Notes: generated by a model not told the origin, from the sequence alone. A stretch of 64,000 nucleotides of DNA from Ilyonectria destructans (GCA_020740775.1 JAHEWK010000042.1:124001-188000), one strand, 5' to 3'. Counted from the stretch's first letter, positions 52,730-63,991 are shown. Program-made: numbers and translations.

Positions 52730-55700
52730 CAGCGTTCCTAATAAGTCAAGTCTAGCAAGTCAAGTTGGCAAGCCAAATCAAGTCTTGCAAATCAAATCGT
52801 CGGGCTCACAACACAAATCAAGTCAAGTTCTCCTCACTCAGACTTGCCAGACTTGCAAGTCATATATGGCATCTGGTTTTTCCTCTATATAGGGTCAATT
52901 GGCCCCGGAAAGTGGCCAAATATAGTTCTGGTGATAATTTTCTTGGTGTTGTCTCCCGTCTCCAAAGGGGCCCAATAGGTGCGCACCTGGGTGCGCATGG
53001 AAGTGTCACGTGCTGCGCACCCGGGTGCGCGCACCTATTGGGCCCCAACATTCTGGCGTCGCGCCGTCGCGGTGACGCGGTGCTCAATAAATTTCACCAA
53101 GACTTTGTCACAAGTCATCAATTCCTCCACCAATTCTTGAGCTTTCGTACCGAAATAATGGATACGCCTTCCTCAACTGCCCTTTCAGATGCCGACGATT
53201 TTTCCAACGGATTGACTGCTGGAAACGACGCGTTCTTGGTCCTTAGACGAGCTTCGTCCTCGAATTCCCTGTCCTTTACCTACCAGACTGCCAGTATTCG
53301 AGCCGACGATATCAGGGGCGCGAAGGATGTGGATGAACTCCCCAAGATCAAGCTGAAAAGCGACGGCAGGGTTAATACCTATATCCTTGAGGCATGGCTA
53401 CACAAGAAAAGGAAGCGCAATTCGTGGATACAGCCCCATGTCAACTGTCTCGTTCGATTGAACCCCGACGACACGCACGAAGACGTCTTTCTTTGCAAGC
53501 ACTGCGAATCGATCGGAATAACGAAGCTATTCGATGGGGAGGCAACTACGTCAGCAGGCAGGCATCTCAAGAAACAGCACCGTATATTTCCAGATGGGGA
53601 GCTTCAAGACCAAGATGGGGACGAGCCCCTTGCAAAGAGACAAGCAATAATCGACTTTGCGAAGACGTCGAGCTCCGACAAGTCCTCCCAACGCCTCGTG
53701 GTTCGTACGGCAGCTGACGAATTCAAGAATCTCTTAATGGGTTGGATTATCGACGCAAATATCCCCTTCTACGGCATTGAACACCCTCTTTTCCGCGAAC
53801 TCCTTCTGGTACTTAATAGGGACTTCATTAATGAGCTCTTACCTGAAAGCGCTGATACAGTCAAGAATTGGATCACTATGGAGTACGAAACTCGAAAGAC
53901 ACTTCTAAAGCGTGAGTTCCAAGTGGCTCGGAGCAAAATCCATATCACCTTTGACCTCTGGACTTCTCCAAACAATATTGCATTGCTTTCCATTATCGCC
54001 CACTTTGTTGACACTTCTGGGAAGCTCCAGATACGTCTATTGTCCCTTGAACGGGTTGAAGGCAGCCACGGAGGCGAGAACCAGGCTCGGATCATGGTCC
54101 AGTTGTTTAGGGACTTCGATATTAGCAAGAAACTCGGCTTCTTTACTGCTGATAATGCTGATTCTTGCGATACGGCAGTCAGGGCCATTCTTAAAGCGTT
54201 GAAGCCTCACTTAACTGAGTACCAAAGAGTCAAACTTGAAAGGCAGGTTCGAATCCGCTGCTTTGGCCACGTACTCAACCTCTCGCCAAGGCCTTCCTCG
54301 AGGGAGCTTCGTCAGAAATCTTCGACTCTGCCTATAATAAGGACAATCTTGATGTTGATACTGAACTGAGGCTTCTCAAAGAGTGGAGGAAGTATGGCCC
54401 AGTTGGCAAGCTTCACAACGCCGTCCATTTCATCCGCAGATCCTCTCAACGGAGAGACCAATTCCTTGCAATCACCACTGGTCGAATCCGCGCGGATGTA
54501 TTGCAAGAGCTGGGGCTTTGGCTAATCGAAAAGGACGTGGTGGGCTTGATGGTGAAGGCAGACAACGATACGCGGTGGAATTCGATATACCTTATGATCC
54601 TTCGCGCTATCAAGCTTAAGGACATCATTGATACCTTCTGCAGGCTGAGCAGGACAGACGAGAAACCTGAAAAACGGATCCCTGAAGAAGATGTCTTGCA
54701 ACACGAAGACTGGCTCGTCCTTACGGAAATCCTCGAAATCTTGAAGCCATATATCGAGTATACCAAATACTTTGAGGGCAGGGAACCCAGGTTTGCGGAG
54801 GTCATCTCAACAGTCTGTTGCTTGCAAGACCACCTCAAGGAAATGCAAAAACGCTATAATGAGGGCCTTGTTGGTACACCTTTCGAGACACCACAGATCG
54901 ATCTAGAAGAGCCTTCCTTTGGGTCTTCCGATTCAGCTGAAAGCTGTATATTTGTTGCAGGTGACGAATCCCAGATGCCTCGGCGCTCGCAGAGGGAAAT
55001 CAGACTTCCTACCCGCCTCCAAGACTTCGAAGTCGATATTTCCTCTCCAAGACAAGCCTCGTCTATTCCTCAGAGCCGATCCTCTCCGCCTGAGTTACCA
55101 AGAGCCACTGAGGAGCTCCAACTCGGCGATCTAAGCCTCCGATATATACAGCACTCGCTTGAGTTTGCCTCTAAGAAGCTGGAAAAGTACAGGAATCTGA
55201 TGGAGGAGACAGGGGTCTATTGGGCGGCAATGATTCTGCACCCAGCTCACAAGACACGGTTTATCGAAGTCTACTACCCCGAACGCAAGGAGGCCATTGT
55301 CAAGGACTTCAGGGCTTTGTTTGACGACTCATACGCGGATAGGGCAAGCGGGAGCTCTCAGCCAGTTCCTCAGAATGTCCAGGCGAAGAAGACGAAGACT
55401 CCATGGATCACTAAGGGCAATTATTATCAGACCCAACAACCACGCTTGATCGACGAGATTGAGGACTACCTTTCAGAGCCTCCACGGCCATTGGCTGAGG
55501 AAGAGACTAATCAGGGAGGTGGGGAGGAAGCTGAGGACCTTATTTCGTGGTGGATCAGCAGAAAGGGCAAGTGGCCAAGGCTGTATCGAATGGCAATAGA
55601 CTTCTTGACTATTCCTGCTATGTCAAGCGAGTGTGAGAGGTGCTTCAGCGTTGCGAAGCTTCAGATCTCTTCTCAGAGGCATCGGCAACACTTTGCAACG

Positions 55701-55937
55701 ATGAAGTCTTGTTAATGCCTCAAGAACTGGGCTAGGATGGGTATATTCAATTGGAACGAGATGGGAGTTAGTAAAGCCTCTGGAGAGATCTCTGGAGGAT
55801 AATCTGGGCCTAGGACTTGTCAAACACCACAAGTCAAGTCAAATCTACGTCAGAAACAAACAAATATAGCCTGAAAATAGGCCAAGTCGACAAGTCTGGG
55901 GTGCCGACTTGACTTACTTGGCTTGTTAGGAACGCTG
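52730..55937 (+). mobile_element. Complete hAT transposon with 8-bp TSD
   Basis: The ends CAGCGTTCCTAATAAGTCAAG (52730) and its inverse at 55937 (two differences in 22) are flanked by a perfect 8-bp duplication TGCCAACC (52722-52729 and 55938-55945), the hAT hallmark. CAAGTCAAGT words crowd both subterminal regions (52741-52865, 55815-55925). The transposase between has two lesions, so the copy is structurally whole but not autonomous. Confidence 0.93.
53158..55803 (+). pseudogene. hAT transposase with a frameshift and a premature stop
   Basis: From the ATG at 53158: a BED-type zinc finger (FLCKHCESIG ... GRHLKKQHRIF), KIHITFDLWTSPNNIALLSI (catalytic), FFTADNADSCDTAV, RCFGHVLNL. Near 54287 one base is missing and the coding moves frame (KAFLEGASSEIFDSAYNKDN, GPVGKLHNAVHFI, DNDTRWNSIYLMI). 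The dimerisation domain WPRLYRMAIDFLTIPAMSSE is intact. TAA at 55713-55715 then cuts the frame within CLKNWARMGIFNW and is best explained by CAA to TAA; the natural end is about 55803. Without these two changes it would be a normal transposase of about 880 residues. Confidence 0.85.
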
Positions 55938-56248
55938 TGCCAACCACATCCGACTTCTTTAGTAGTAGTAGTAGTAGATTTATTACGCCCGGGAGAACGG
56001 ATCTCATAGGGCCATGGAATACGCTATGCTATTTACATTTCTGCCACCTTCAATCCTGACCACAAAGTAAAGCCCCACTTTCTCTCCCTGAATCGCTTTC
56101 TTTTGGCCTCGCTTGACTCCGTCTGACAGGCCTGCTTGAAGCCCAATTTCTCCAAGTGTTCAGCATCCTATCCTCAGCAGCTGAAGCATGGTCTGTCAAA
56201 ATGAGGCTGTGCTGTGTTAGTATTTTCTAGTTCTGGTTGTTAGTATGT

Positions 56249-59200
56249 TCAATTCTCCTCCCTTGGCCCTAGTCTTCCTGTCTCCATCGCGAATTTGATT
56301 GTTGCTCGCACCGCCTGTAGGTTAGGTGACCATCTCGGTCCGTCCAACGCCGACTTTCCTCCCAGAAAGAATGAGAGGTTTCCCATCTCGCTTTGTCCGA
56401 TTCGCCGCATGCCTTCGCGTTGTGCATCCCACTTGCTGCAGCGAAAGAGAAAATGTTCCATCGTCTCGGTTGCCCGTCCACAATCACACAAGTCTGATTC
56501 CACCGCGCCGATCCTCGCCAGGTAGCTGTTGATCCTCGTCATTCCTGTGCGTAACTGTGAAAGCGTGTCTGCTTCGCGCCTCTTCAGTCCGTCGTATAGC
56601 ACCTTTGTATGTTTTCCCGGTAGCGCTTTGTCAACCCTCTTGGAGAAGCCTCCCACTCTGTCCGGTAGCGCCTGATGCTGTTGTAGCTGCGCTCTCGCCA
56701 GTCTTGTCCGTGTCGATCGAGCTTGGTATGGCGGTGTCTCTGCCGTACGTCCTGCTTCGGTTGCTCTCTGCGCCTGTCTCTTCGCCTTGGGTCCCAAGGG
56801 GAACGCGTCGTCCCGGGACGGTACCCAGATCATTTTAACACTGTTGTTGCCTTCTCCCAGCCGTCGGATGTGGTTGTAGATTTCCCGGATGGCGCACTGT
56901 CCCGATTGTTGTCGCGGTCGCGCAATCGCCTTCAGAGCTGACTGGCCGCTTGACAATATGGTAAGTTTTCGGTCCCGTAGTCCGTCAGGCATGCATCGCA
57001 ATGCCATCGCTATCGCCCCTAGCTCGGCCGTGTAGGGGTTCTGGTCGTCTCGAGAGCCGAGGGTGACCGAGTACCTGGCCACGACTCTGTTCGCTTGCCC
57101 TGCTGCTCTGTGGCTGATGATGCCTCCCATGCCCACTATTCCTCCTTTGTCCGAAGCGCTAGACGTGATGGTGATGTCTTCGGCACTATTGGCTGCCGCT
57201 ATCGCCATCTTCCGCTCTACCTCGCACACCAACGACACGCGGGCGTGCCACGGCGGTGCTGCATAGGCTTCGATTGTCTCCATCCGCCCGATTCCGCTCT
57301 CGCCGAGGGCAAGCGCCAGTCTTTTCATCGGCGAGATGTACCTTCGACTCACTGATACTTTGAGTGTCGCTAGCGGGTGCTTCTTTGGCAGCGTGTGCAT
57401 ATTGATGTACAACTTCATTCCAGCCAGAGCATGTCGCTCGTGTACTGTTTGGATGTTGGCTTCCGCTTCAGCTACTGCCCTCGCCACCGTCTGGAAGGCT
57501 CCCGTGATGGCCCGCGCGCTCCTATTTTCTGTGCCCTGTTGAACTCTTTCAATTCCCTTTCGCCGCGCGCATGTGACCATACGACAGACGCGTAGTCCAT
57601 GGCTGGGGCAACGGTTGCGACGAAGAGTTGTCTGGTAGCTTGGGGTGGCAGCATCCTGAGTCTCCTTAGACACATGGCTGCTAAGAGACCTTTAGTGGCG
57701 GCCTTGGCCATGTGTTCCTTGAACCTGAGCTCCGCGTCCATGATTACCCCTAAGAGTTTGGCCTTCGCCTTCGGCTTGACTTCCTCACCATTGATCGTGA
57801 ACGGCGCCTCGCTGGTGCGTTCAGCTACACGCGTGAAGTGGACAATTGCTGTCTTGTCATGCTCAAACGTCGCTCCACTGCGTTTCCCCCACGCCAGTGC
57901 CCGGTCGATGATGGCTTGTATGTCGTCCCTGTTCCCCTCCGCCGTCGGTCCCGTGACCCAGGCTGAATAGTCGTCGACAAAGGCTATCGATCCGCTTTTC
58001 GAGTCAATCTTGCTTTGCACTAGGTCTGCGTTGAAGAACAGGAAAAGCACAGGCGAAAGCGGCGATCCTTGGGGAAGGCCGGCTTGTGGCAACTCCTGTT
58101 GCTCTGACGTGTAGTCGTTCACCACGATGCTGGCTGTGCGATTGGAGCAAAATGCGTCTATCCATTGCACCAGCTTCTCGGGGATGCCTCTTGCTTTCAA
58201 CCTCTGTAGCAGTCTGTCCTTGAACACGCCGTTGTACGCGCCCTTGATGTCGAAGCTGACTAGGCTGACCACCCTGCGGTTCCGCCACGCTTTGTACACT
58301 TGTTCTTGGAAGAGCAGCAAGGCCTGCTCTGCCGACCGCCGCTTCCTTGCCCCAAAGTGGTTTGTGGGCAGGAGCCCAAACATCTCGGCGACGTACGAGA
58401 TCCTGTCCGCTACCACTGCTTCGAGCACCTTGCCCAGCGTCGACAGCAACGAGATCGGTCTCCAGGCCTTTGCGACCGCGTAGTCGGCCTTGTCCGGTTT
58501 CTTGAGCGGGATGATCTTGGCGCTCCTCCACTGGTCTGGTAGCTGTCCTTCATTCAGTGAGGTGCGGAACAGATGCATCACGCGTTCCTTGACCACCGGC
58601 CACAGTTGCTTCCACACCATCGCCGGCACGCCGTCTTCTCCGGGTGCTTTCCACGCCTTGGCTGCCATGACTTTCTCCTCCACCTCCTCCAACGTCAAAT
58701 CCGGCATGGCCACTTCTCTCCGCCGCGGCCGTGGACCCTCGTCTTCGATGGTTGCTGGTAGCGGCGGGAAGAATGTCGTCAGCAGTTCTTCTGCCTGTTC
58801 CGCTTTATCCTGCGTTGTCGTCCCGTCCGCCCTTTTCAGCGCGGGGATTTTGTCGCCGCCCATGTCGCCACCAGGTTTGAGGTATCTGGCTGCTTGCCAG
58901 ATATTGGCCCCGTCTGCGAGGAAGTCCTCCCAGTGGGCCCTCTTCTGTCTTCTGATGGTGTCGTGGTACTCTTTGGATGCTACCTTCGCCCGGCTCTCTA
59001 GGTGTTCCTGTCTATGGCCTGCCCGCCGCTGTGCCCTCGCCAGGTTTCTCCAGTACGTGTAGGCTTTCCGGAGTCGAGTAAGGTCAATTGTCCACCATCT
59101 CTTGGCATATGGCGATGGCTTCGCTCGCGGGACCAGTGCGTGGATTGCGCCGAGGACCGCCTCCATCAGCCTGTCCGTCTGTGCCTGGACCCCGCCGTCC

Positions 59201-60030
59201 CATGGGAGGGGTGCTAGCTGGTCTTTCACTCTCTCCTTGATCGCATTCCACGGTGCGTTCTTGAAGAGCAGTTTCGGACTCGCCGTCCTCTCCGGCGTTG
59301 TGAGGTCAAACTCTGTCCGCATTGCCCTATGGTCCGACCCGTGTTCGGTTGGGTGTATGCCGCAGTGAACCATCTCTTCTGCCAGTTCGGACGACGCGAG
59401 CATCAGGTCGATCGTGCTCTCCGCACCACCCCTCTCCCACGTCTTTGTCCCTCTGGGGAGGAGGCTGAGGAGGCCATGTTCGTCCATGAGGTCGATAATT
59501 GGATCTGCCTCCCCTTGGCGTCTGCCCGTCACCTCGTCACCTCCCCATAGTTGGTCGTGACGATTGAAGTCGCCTGCCAAGATCACGTCCGTTCTTTTCC
59601 CTGTGCTGTTGCGGAAACCCGTTATCGCCCTGTGCAGTTGCGCCATTGACGTGCGTAGAGCATTCTCATTATTCCCTTCCACATACACCGATACCACCAG
59701 GACGTCCCGGTCGGGCAGTCGTATTATTGCTCCCGTCAGGTCGGCTGACGGTATCGGCACCTGCTCGGCCTCTAGATCCCTGCGGATCCAGAGCATGCTG
59801 CGGATCGGCCATCGCATCTCGTGTTTCTTCGTCGGTATCAATCTCGTCCAGTTTCTGTGGTTGTTCGGTGCTGTCACCACCTTACCGTCCATGTTCAATG
59901 CGTATGGTTCGGCTACTGCCAGTACCGCGTAGTCCCGCAAGTCTCCGTCGTTCATCATGCTCAATTGCACCGCATCCCTCTTCCCCACGTTAAGCTGGAG
60001 GATCTGGAGGTTAGTGCACATTGCCGTCAT
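56249..60030 (-). pseudogene. LINE ORF2 with one frameshift
   Basis: From the ATG at 60030 the frame encodes the APE endonuclease (LQLNVGKRD, VILAGDFNRHDQLWGG, EHGSDHRAM), the reverse transcriptase (SFDIKGAYNGV, LPQGSPLSPVLFLFFNADL, FVDDYSAW) and the start of the next region. Near 57515 a base is gained in a GCGCGC run and the coding continues in another frame with ARAITGAFQTVARAV, the RNase H-like domain (GMGGIISH, YTAELGAIAMALRCM) and the C-terminal knuckle (CDCGRATETMEHFLFRC). The start overlaps the ORF1 stop (ATGACGGCAATGTGCACTAA). The single shift removes RNase H from the product. Confidence 0.85.
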
Positions 60031-61300
60031 GTAGTTGTCGTACTCGGCAGTTGCGACTGAGCGATTCGTGTGGCCCTCTGCAGAGAACGCACTTCGGCTC
60101 GATCGCCTGGCACTGTGTGTGGCGGTGTCCCGTTTCCGCACATTTGCCGCATCGCTGGGGTCTGTTGCAGGTGAAGGCTTTGTGACCAAGCTCCCAGCAG
60201 TTGTAGCATTGGACCGGGCCTTGGCGTCGCTCGAAAACGTTGGTGCTGGCCGACTCCCCAGCGAGGTGAAAGTATCTCTCTTCCAGCAAGCGTTGCGCAT
60301 CGCTCGCCTTCGTGACGTAGGTCACCATCGAGCCGTAGGATTTCCCATTCTCCTTGTCGCTGAGCCAGTGCATCTTGGCAATCGTCACTCCGTTCTCCTT
60401 TCCCAGCGCCTCCGCCGCGCCTGGCAGCACGTTGCCAGCTGAGTCCAGGACCGCTGCTCTGTTTGCGCCGTCAACTTTGACTGGATATAGCTGGTCCCTG
60501 AGGACTCTTGCGCCCTGGACTGCTGTCTTCTCTGCCGCTTCCTTGACGAGCTTCATCTCCGACTCGTCTCGGCAGATCACCTTAATGCGGTCTGCGTTCT
60601 TTGCGTCTCTTACTACGGCTGCACACCTCCAGTCCTGTCGGCCCTCCTTCTTTCGCATCTCCTCCTCAATGGCCTGTCGAATTCCTCCCACTTGGGCTTT
60701 GCCCTTCTCCTCCTCGTTGACGCGCGATGTGTCGATGGTGCAGAAGAGAGTATCGGTAAATGCGGATGGCGTTGTTCGCAGAGATGAGAGAGTTCGAACA
60801 TTGCTGGGCTGGCTCATCGGTGGGGTGCGGGCTACGTCTGCATACGATGGCTGTGGGCTTGTCTGGGCACTGTTGGCTGTGATGCTTCTGGCCATCAGGT
60901 CCAGCTGTTCTCGTAGTTGTCTCATTTCTTCCGCCGCTTCCTTCCGTACCTGCCCAAGCTGCTCGTTCATCTGCTCGGTTATCTGCTCGGTTATCTGCTT
61001 GCGCAGCTGCTTGCGATCTTCCGCTCCCTGTTCTCGCATGGCCCTGAGCTGATCGGCCGTTTGTTCGTGCATACGCCTAAGCTCTTCTGTCCTCTTCCGC
61101 TCCTCGGCTGCCTCGGCTCTGGTTGTGCGAATCTCCGTCTGGAGTTGTCGGATCATCTCCACCTGATCGCTCATTACCTTTGTCGCTTTTTGGTGGTTCT
61201 CCATCAAGGCATCCCAGAGCCTCTCCAGCATTTGTTTCTGCTTGCTCATGAGACGGCTCGACGTTTCGTGGAGCATCGTCTGTAGCATCGTTTGGAGCAT
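60011..61300 (-). CDS. LINE ORF1, nucleocapsid-like protein
   Basis: The frame is open from upstream of 61393, but the first ATG in it is at 61300, so either that is the start or the true start was lost upstream; the frame has a stop at about 61455. The N-terminal 150 residues form a long coiled coil (KQMLERLWDALMENHQKATK ... EERKRTEELRRMHEQTADQL). A middle region (SAFTDTLFCTIDTSRVNEEE ... WRCAAVVRDAKNADRIKVIC) looks like an RRM-type domain, and three zinc knuckles end the protein (CYNCWELGHKAFTC, CGKCAETGHRHTQC, CVLCRGPHESLSRNC). It binds the element RNA. The last codons overlap the start of ORF2. Confidence 0.8.
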   Translation of the reverse strand: MLQTMLQTMLHETSSRLMSKQKQMLERLWDALMENHQKATKVMSDQVEMIRQLQTEIRTTRAEAAEERKRTEELRRMHEQTADQLRAMREQGAEDRKQLRKQITEQITEQMNEQLGQVRKEAAEEMRQLREQLDLMARSITANSAQTSPQPSYADVARTPPMSQPSNVRTLSSLRTTPSAFTDTLFCTIDTSRVNEEEKGKAQVGGIRQAIEEEMRKKEGRQDWRCAAVVRDAKNADRIKVICRDESEMKLVKEAAEKTAVQGARVLRDQLYPVKVDGANRAAVLDSAGNVLPGAAEALGKENGVTIAKMHWLSDKENGKSYGSMVTYVTKASDAQRLLEERYFHLAGESASTNVFERRQGPVQCYNCWELGHKAFTCNRPQRCGKCAETGHRHTQCQAIEPKCVLCRGPHESLSRNCRVRQLHDGNVH

Positions 61301-61601
61301 CTCCTGGACTAGCGATGAATCGCTGCGGGCCGCGCCACCCACAGCCTGCAGTCCCTCGTCCGCATTGTCCCAGTCGTTGTCGCCTGCTGCCACTTGCTTT
61401 GTGCCGGCATTCTTGGATGTCCCGGCCTGGCTTGAGGCTACTTGTCAAAACTTTTGGGCTTTCGCGGTTGGTTTCACGGGTCTCGACGAGCGACGCGTCA
61501 CGGTCCCCGAATCCCCACCGCCGACAAGGATCTCCTCGGCGGTCGCGTCCATCTCACGATGCCACGCTCACGGCAGCCCCAACCTATCCTTTCGCCTAAA
61601 A

Positions 61602-62075
61602 GAGTGTAAAGAGTGTAAAGAGTGTAAAGAGTGTAAAGAGTGTAAAGAGTGTAAAGAGTGTAAAGAGTGTAAAGAGTGTAAAGAGTGTAAAGAGTGTAAA
61701 GAGTGTAAAGAGTGTAAAGAGTGTAAAGAGTGTAAAGAGTGTAAAGAGTGTAAAGAGTGTAAAGAGTGTAAAGAGTGTAAAGAGTGTAAAGAGTGTAAAG
61801 AGTGTAAAGAGTGTAAAGAGTGTAAAGAGTGTAAAGAGTGTAAAGAGTGTAAAGAGTGTAAAGAGTGTAAAGAGTGTAAAGAGTGTAAAGAGTGTAAAGA
61901 GTGTAAAGAGTGTAAAGAGTGTAAAGAGTGTAAAGAGTGTAAAGAGTGTAAAGAGTGTAAAGAGTGTAAAGAGTGTAAAGAGTGTAAAGAGTGTAAAGAG
62001 TGTAAAGAGTGTAAAGAGTGTAAAGAGTGTAAAGAGTGTAAAGAGTGTAAAGAGTGTAAAGAGTGTAAAGAGTGT
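61602..62075. repeat. Minisatellite, 52 perfect copies of GAGTGTAAA
   Basis: The 9-bp unit GAGTGTAAA is repeated 52 times without a visible change, plus GAGTGT. Because 9 is a multiple of 3, all frames across it stay open (Glu-Cys-Lys on the plus strand; Leu-Tyr-Thr and Leu-His-Ser on the minus strand), which creates spurious long ORFs. It lies between the 5' end of the LINE and the decayed synthase gene. Confidence 0.97.
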
Positions 62076-62079
62076 CTGT

Positions 62080-62240
62080 CACCTGCTTCCATTTCCACGC
62101 ATCCATTCCACGGAACCCTGGCGTGGATGGATGGATTATGTAACGGCCAGCTCCATGGAATGGATGGAAATGGATGCACGGACCATCCATTTCCACGCCG
62201 TGGATGCGTGGACGGTGGACGTAGAATGGATCGCCAGCCT
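62080..62240. repeat. GGATG/CATCC-rich inverted repeats
   Basis: CCATTTCCACG, GCATCCATTCCACGG and their inverses are repeated in both orientations over 160 bp. It looks like the two ends of a decayed small element (MITE) pressed together. Confidence 0.45.
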
Positions 62241-62289
62241 GGCCCAGGCCATTTACGACGACAAGGCCACTTCAACGCCCTGGTCCTAT

Positions 62290-63095
62290 TCTTTTGGAGG
62301 ACAAGAAGGAAGGCTTCGGGTTCGTTCGCTATAATTGCCGCCCACTTAAACCGAGGGCCTTGGGCGTCACGGAAATCTGAGGTCCATATTACTCTGCGAT
62401 GGGGAAAAGGTATTTGCAGGACGTGCTCGAAACGTAGGTTTCAATTACCGTTTGTTTTACCATACAAATTGCTAAGAAAGTTCTAGAATGGGATATCACA
62501 TCGATGGACTTAAGTTTGCCGGTGGCTCGTTCTCGTTGTTCCCAGAGGAGAATTTGAAGGAGCTAATTGACCTTGCTCATCAATACGGGGTGTATGTTTC
62601 TACTGTGAGTTCATACCAACATTCAGATGCCTGCTAGAACTCTGCTAATAATATTTTGACCAGGGTGGCTGGATGGAACATGTTCTGCTTCAATCTGATC
62701 CTCAGTCAGCAGTAGACCGCTATCTAAAGAAGTGCAAAGGGCTTGGCTTCGATGTCATCGAAATTTCCTCTGGTTTCCTTTCCATTCCTGAAGATGACTG
62801 GCTTCGCCTCGTCGACAAAGTCCACTCTGAAGGGCTCATAGCAAAACCCGAGTGTGGGATCCAATTTGGCGCAGGAGGCGATACAGCAGCTTCAGAACTC
62901 GAATCCATAGGCACGTCCGACCCGTCCAAGATAGTCCACATGGGAAACCGATTCATTGATGCTGGGGTCGAGCGCATCATGATCGAGAGTGAAGGCATCA
63001 CAGAGAATGTAACAAAATGGAGAACCGACGTTATCCAGCAGATTCTACGGGACCTTCCTCGGGAGAAGGTCATGTTCGAAGCGGCGGACCCAAGG
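62290..63095 (+). pseudogene. Phosphosulfolactate synthase-like gene, disrupted
   Basis: Three exons can be traced: to 62433, 62487-62604 and 62664-63095, with introns of 53 bp (GTAGGT ... CTAAG ... TAG) and 59 bp (GTGAGT ... CTAAT ... CAG). The protein reads RALGVTEI-stop-GPYYSAMGKRYLQ, MGYHIDGLKFAGGSFSLFPE, VSTGGWMEHVLLQSDPQS, FDVIEISSGFLSIP, AKPECGIQFGAGGDT, RIMIESEGITEN and VMFEAADPR. This is the ComA-type (beta/alpha)8 enzyme that adds sulfite to phosphoenolpyruvate in bacteria and archaea; fungal homologues exist, with unproven role. Lesions: TGA at 62378-62380 in place of CGA, no start codon in frame, and loss of the last strands where hAT sequence begins at about 63096. Confidence 0.85.
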
Positions 63096-63260
63096 CTCGG
63101 AACCACTACATCCACTCCACTTTTGGACCAAGTAGAGTGGATGTACGATTTTTAGGCAATTACATAGTGGATGTAGCACATATTCGACCGGAGTGGAATG
63201 GATGTACACGTGTATGTATAAGTGGATTTTTGTAAGTGGATTTTTGAGGCTATTCACAAC
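63096..63260. repeat. hAT subterminal region with AGTGGATG words
   Basis: GTGGAT/ATCCAC words occur at least eight times in 150 bp (for example 63109, 63135, 63168, 63222, 63235) directly after the break in the synthase gene and before the stop of the hAT transposase. This is the 3' end of that hAT element. Confidence 0.65.
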
Positions 63261-63271
63261 CTCGTCGACGC

Positions 63272-63991
63272 CTATTCAGCCTCACTTTCAGAGGTTGACA
63301 CTAACTCTTCATCCTGTTGCTGCTGGGATGAATCGTCAACCTCGCTGGCGCTGTCCTCGCCCTCCCATAGCCATTTTGACTCAGCAAGCGCCAGCTCGTC
63401 GTCGCCTAGAGTCCCACAGCCGGCATCCAGCTTACTTTCGAGGTGTGACTTAAGCAATGGATCCAGGTCCTTGATAAGGCCAGCACGGTACCAAGAGCGT
63501 AAAACCTGACAAATGGCGATAATCTCAGCATCTAGGTTAGTACGCAACCCCGAGACCATCTTGCCAGCAGCTGAAAATAACCTCTCACACTCGGCTGACA
63601 TCGGCTGGATCGTCAGGAAGTCCAATGCCATCCTGGATAACCGAGGATATCTGCTTTGCTTAGTGATCCAGTAACCAATTGGATCACGAACGTTGCCGTC
63701 GCTGACGTCACGATCCGTCTGCCACGCTTGGTACTCGTCACCAACAATAGCTGCTGCGTAGGCTGGTATTGAGCTTGGCAGACGACTGTTCTTCTCGAAG
63801 GGGTTGAAAAACCGAGGTCTTTTTGCTGGTGGCTCGTCGTCGCCTCTGCTGCTGCTGGTTCTAACCTCGAGATGAGCGTAATCGGACAGCCAGACGTCGG
63901 CAACCATCTCTTTTGCCTTTTCAACCCAACTAGGCTTATGAGCCCACGTTTCATCAAACCAGTCCCAACGATAAGCTGGATGGAGCGCCAT
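63272..63991 (-). CDS. hAT transposase, C-terminal part (runs off the window)
   Basis: The frame enters from the right edge and ends at 63272. It contains the hAT region WDWFDETWAHKPSWVEKAKE, a linker, and the C-terminal dimerisation domain (YWITKQSRYPRLSRMALDFL, TIQPMSAECERLFSAAGKMV), then an acidic Ser/Glu tail. No stops. The open 5' part is outside the window, so integrity of the whole gene is unknown. Its end lies in the synthase pseudogene, which it disrupts. Confidence 0.85.
   Translation of the reverse strand: MALHPAYRWDWFDETWAHKPSWVEKAKEMVADVWLSDYAHLEVRTSSSRGDDEPPAKRPRFFNPFEKNSRLPSSIPAYAAAIVGDEYQAWQTDRDVSDGNVRDPIGYWITKQSRYPRLSRMALDFLTIQPMSAECERLFSAAGKMVSGLRTNLDAEIIAICQVLRSWYRAGLIKDLDPLLKSHLESKLDAGCGTLGDDELALAESKWLWEGEDSASEVDDSSQQQQDEELVSTSESEAE

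Larger units (their letters stand above)
55961..61500 (-). mobile_element. Tad-like LINE retrotransposon, near full length (copy 3)
   Basis: The 3' end lies at 55979 (TTTATTACGCCCGGG) and is followed by an AGT trinucleotide run (55961-55978). The element contains ORF1 and ORF2 in the usual order, overlapping, with the conserved 3' untranslated region. The 5' end lies between 61500 and the minisatellite at 61602. It starts 15 bp after the target duplication of the hAT element. Confidence 0.8.

Noticed and set aside
61242..62486. 414-codon plus-strand frame with a long Glu-Cys-Lys repeat, and two minus-strand frames with Leu-Tyr-Thr / Leu-His-Ser repeats
   Set aside because: They exist only because the 9-bp minisatellite has no stop in any frame; flanks are antisense LINE sequence and decayed repeat.
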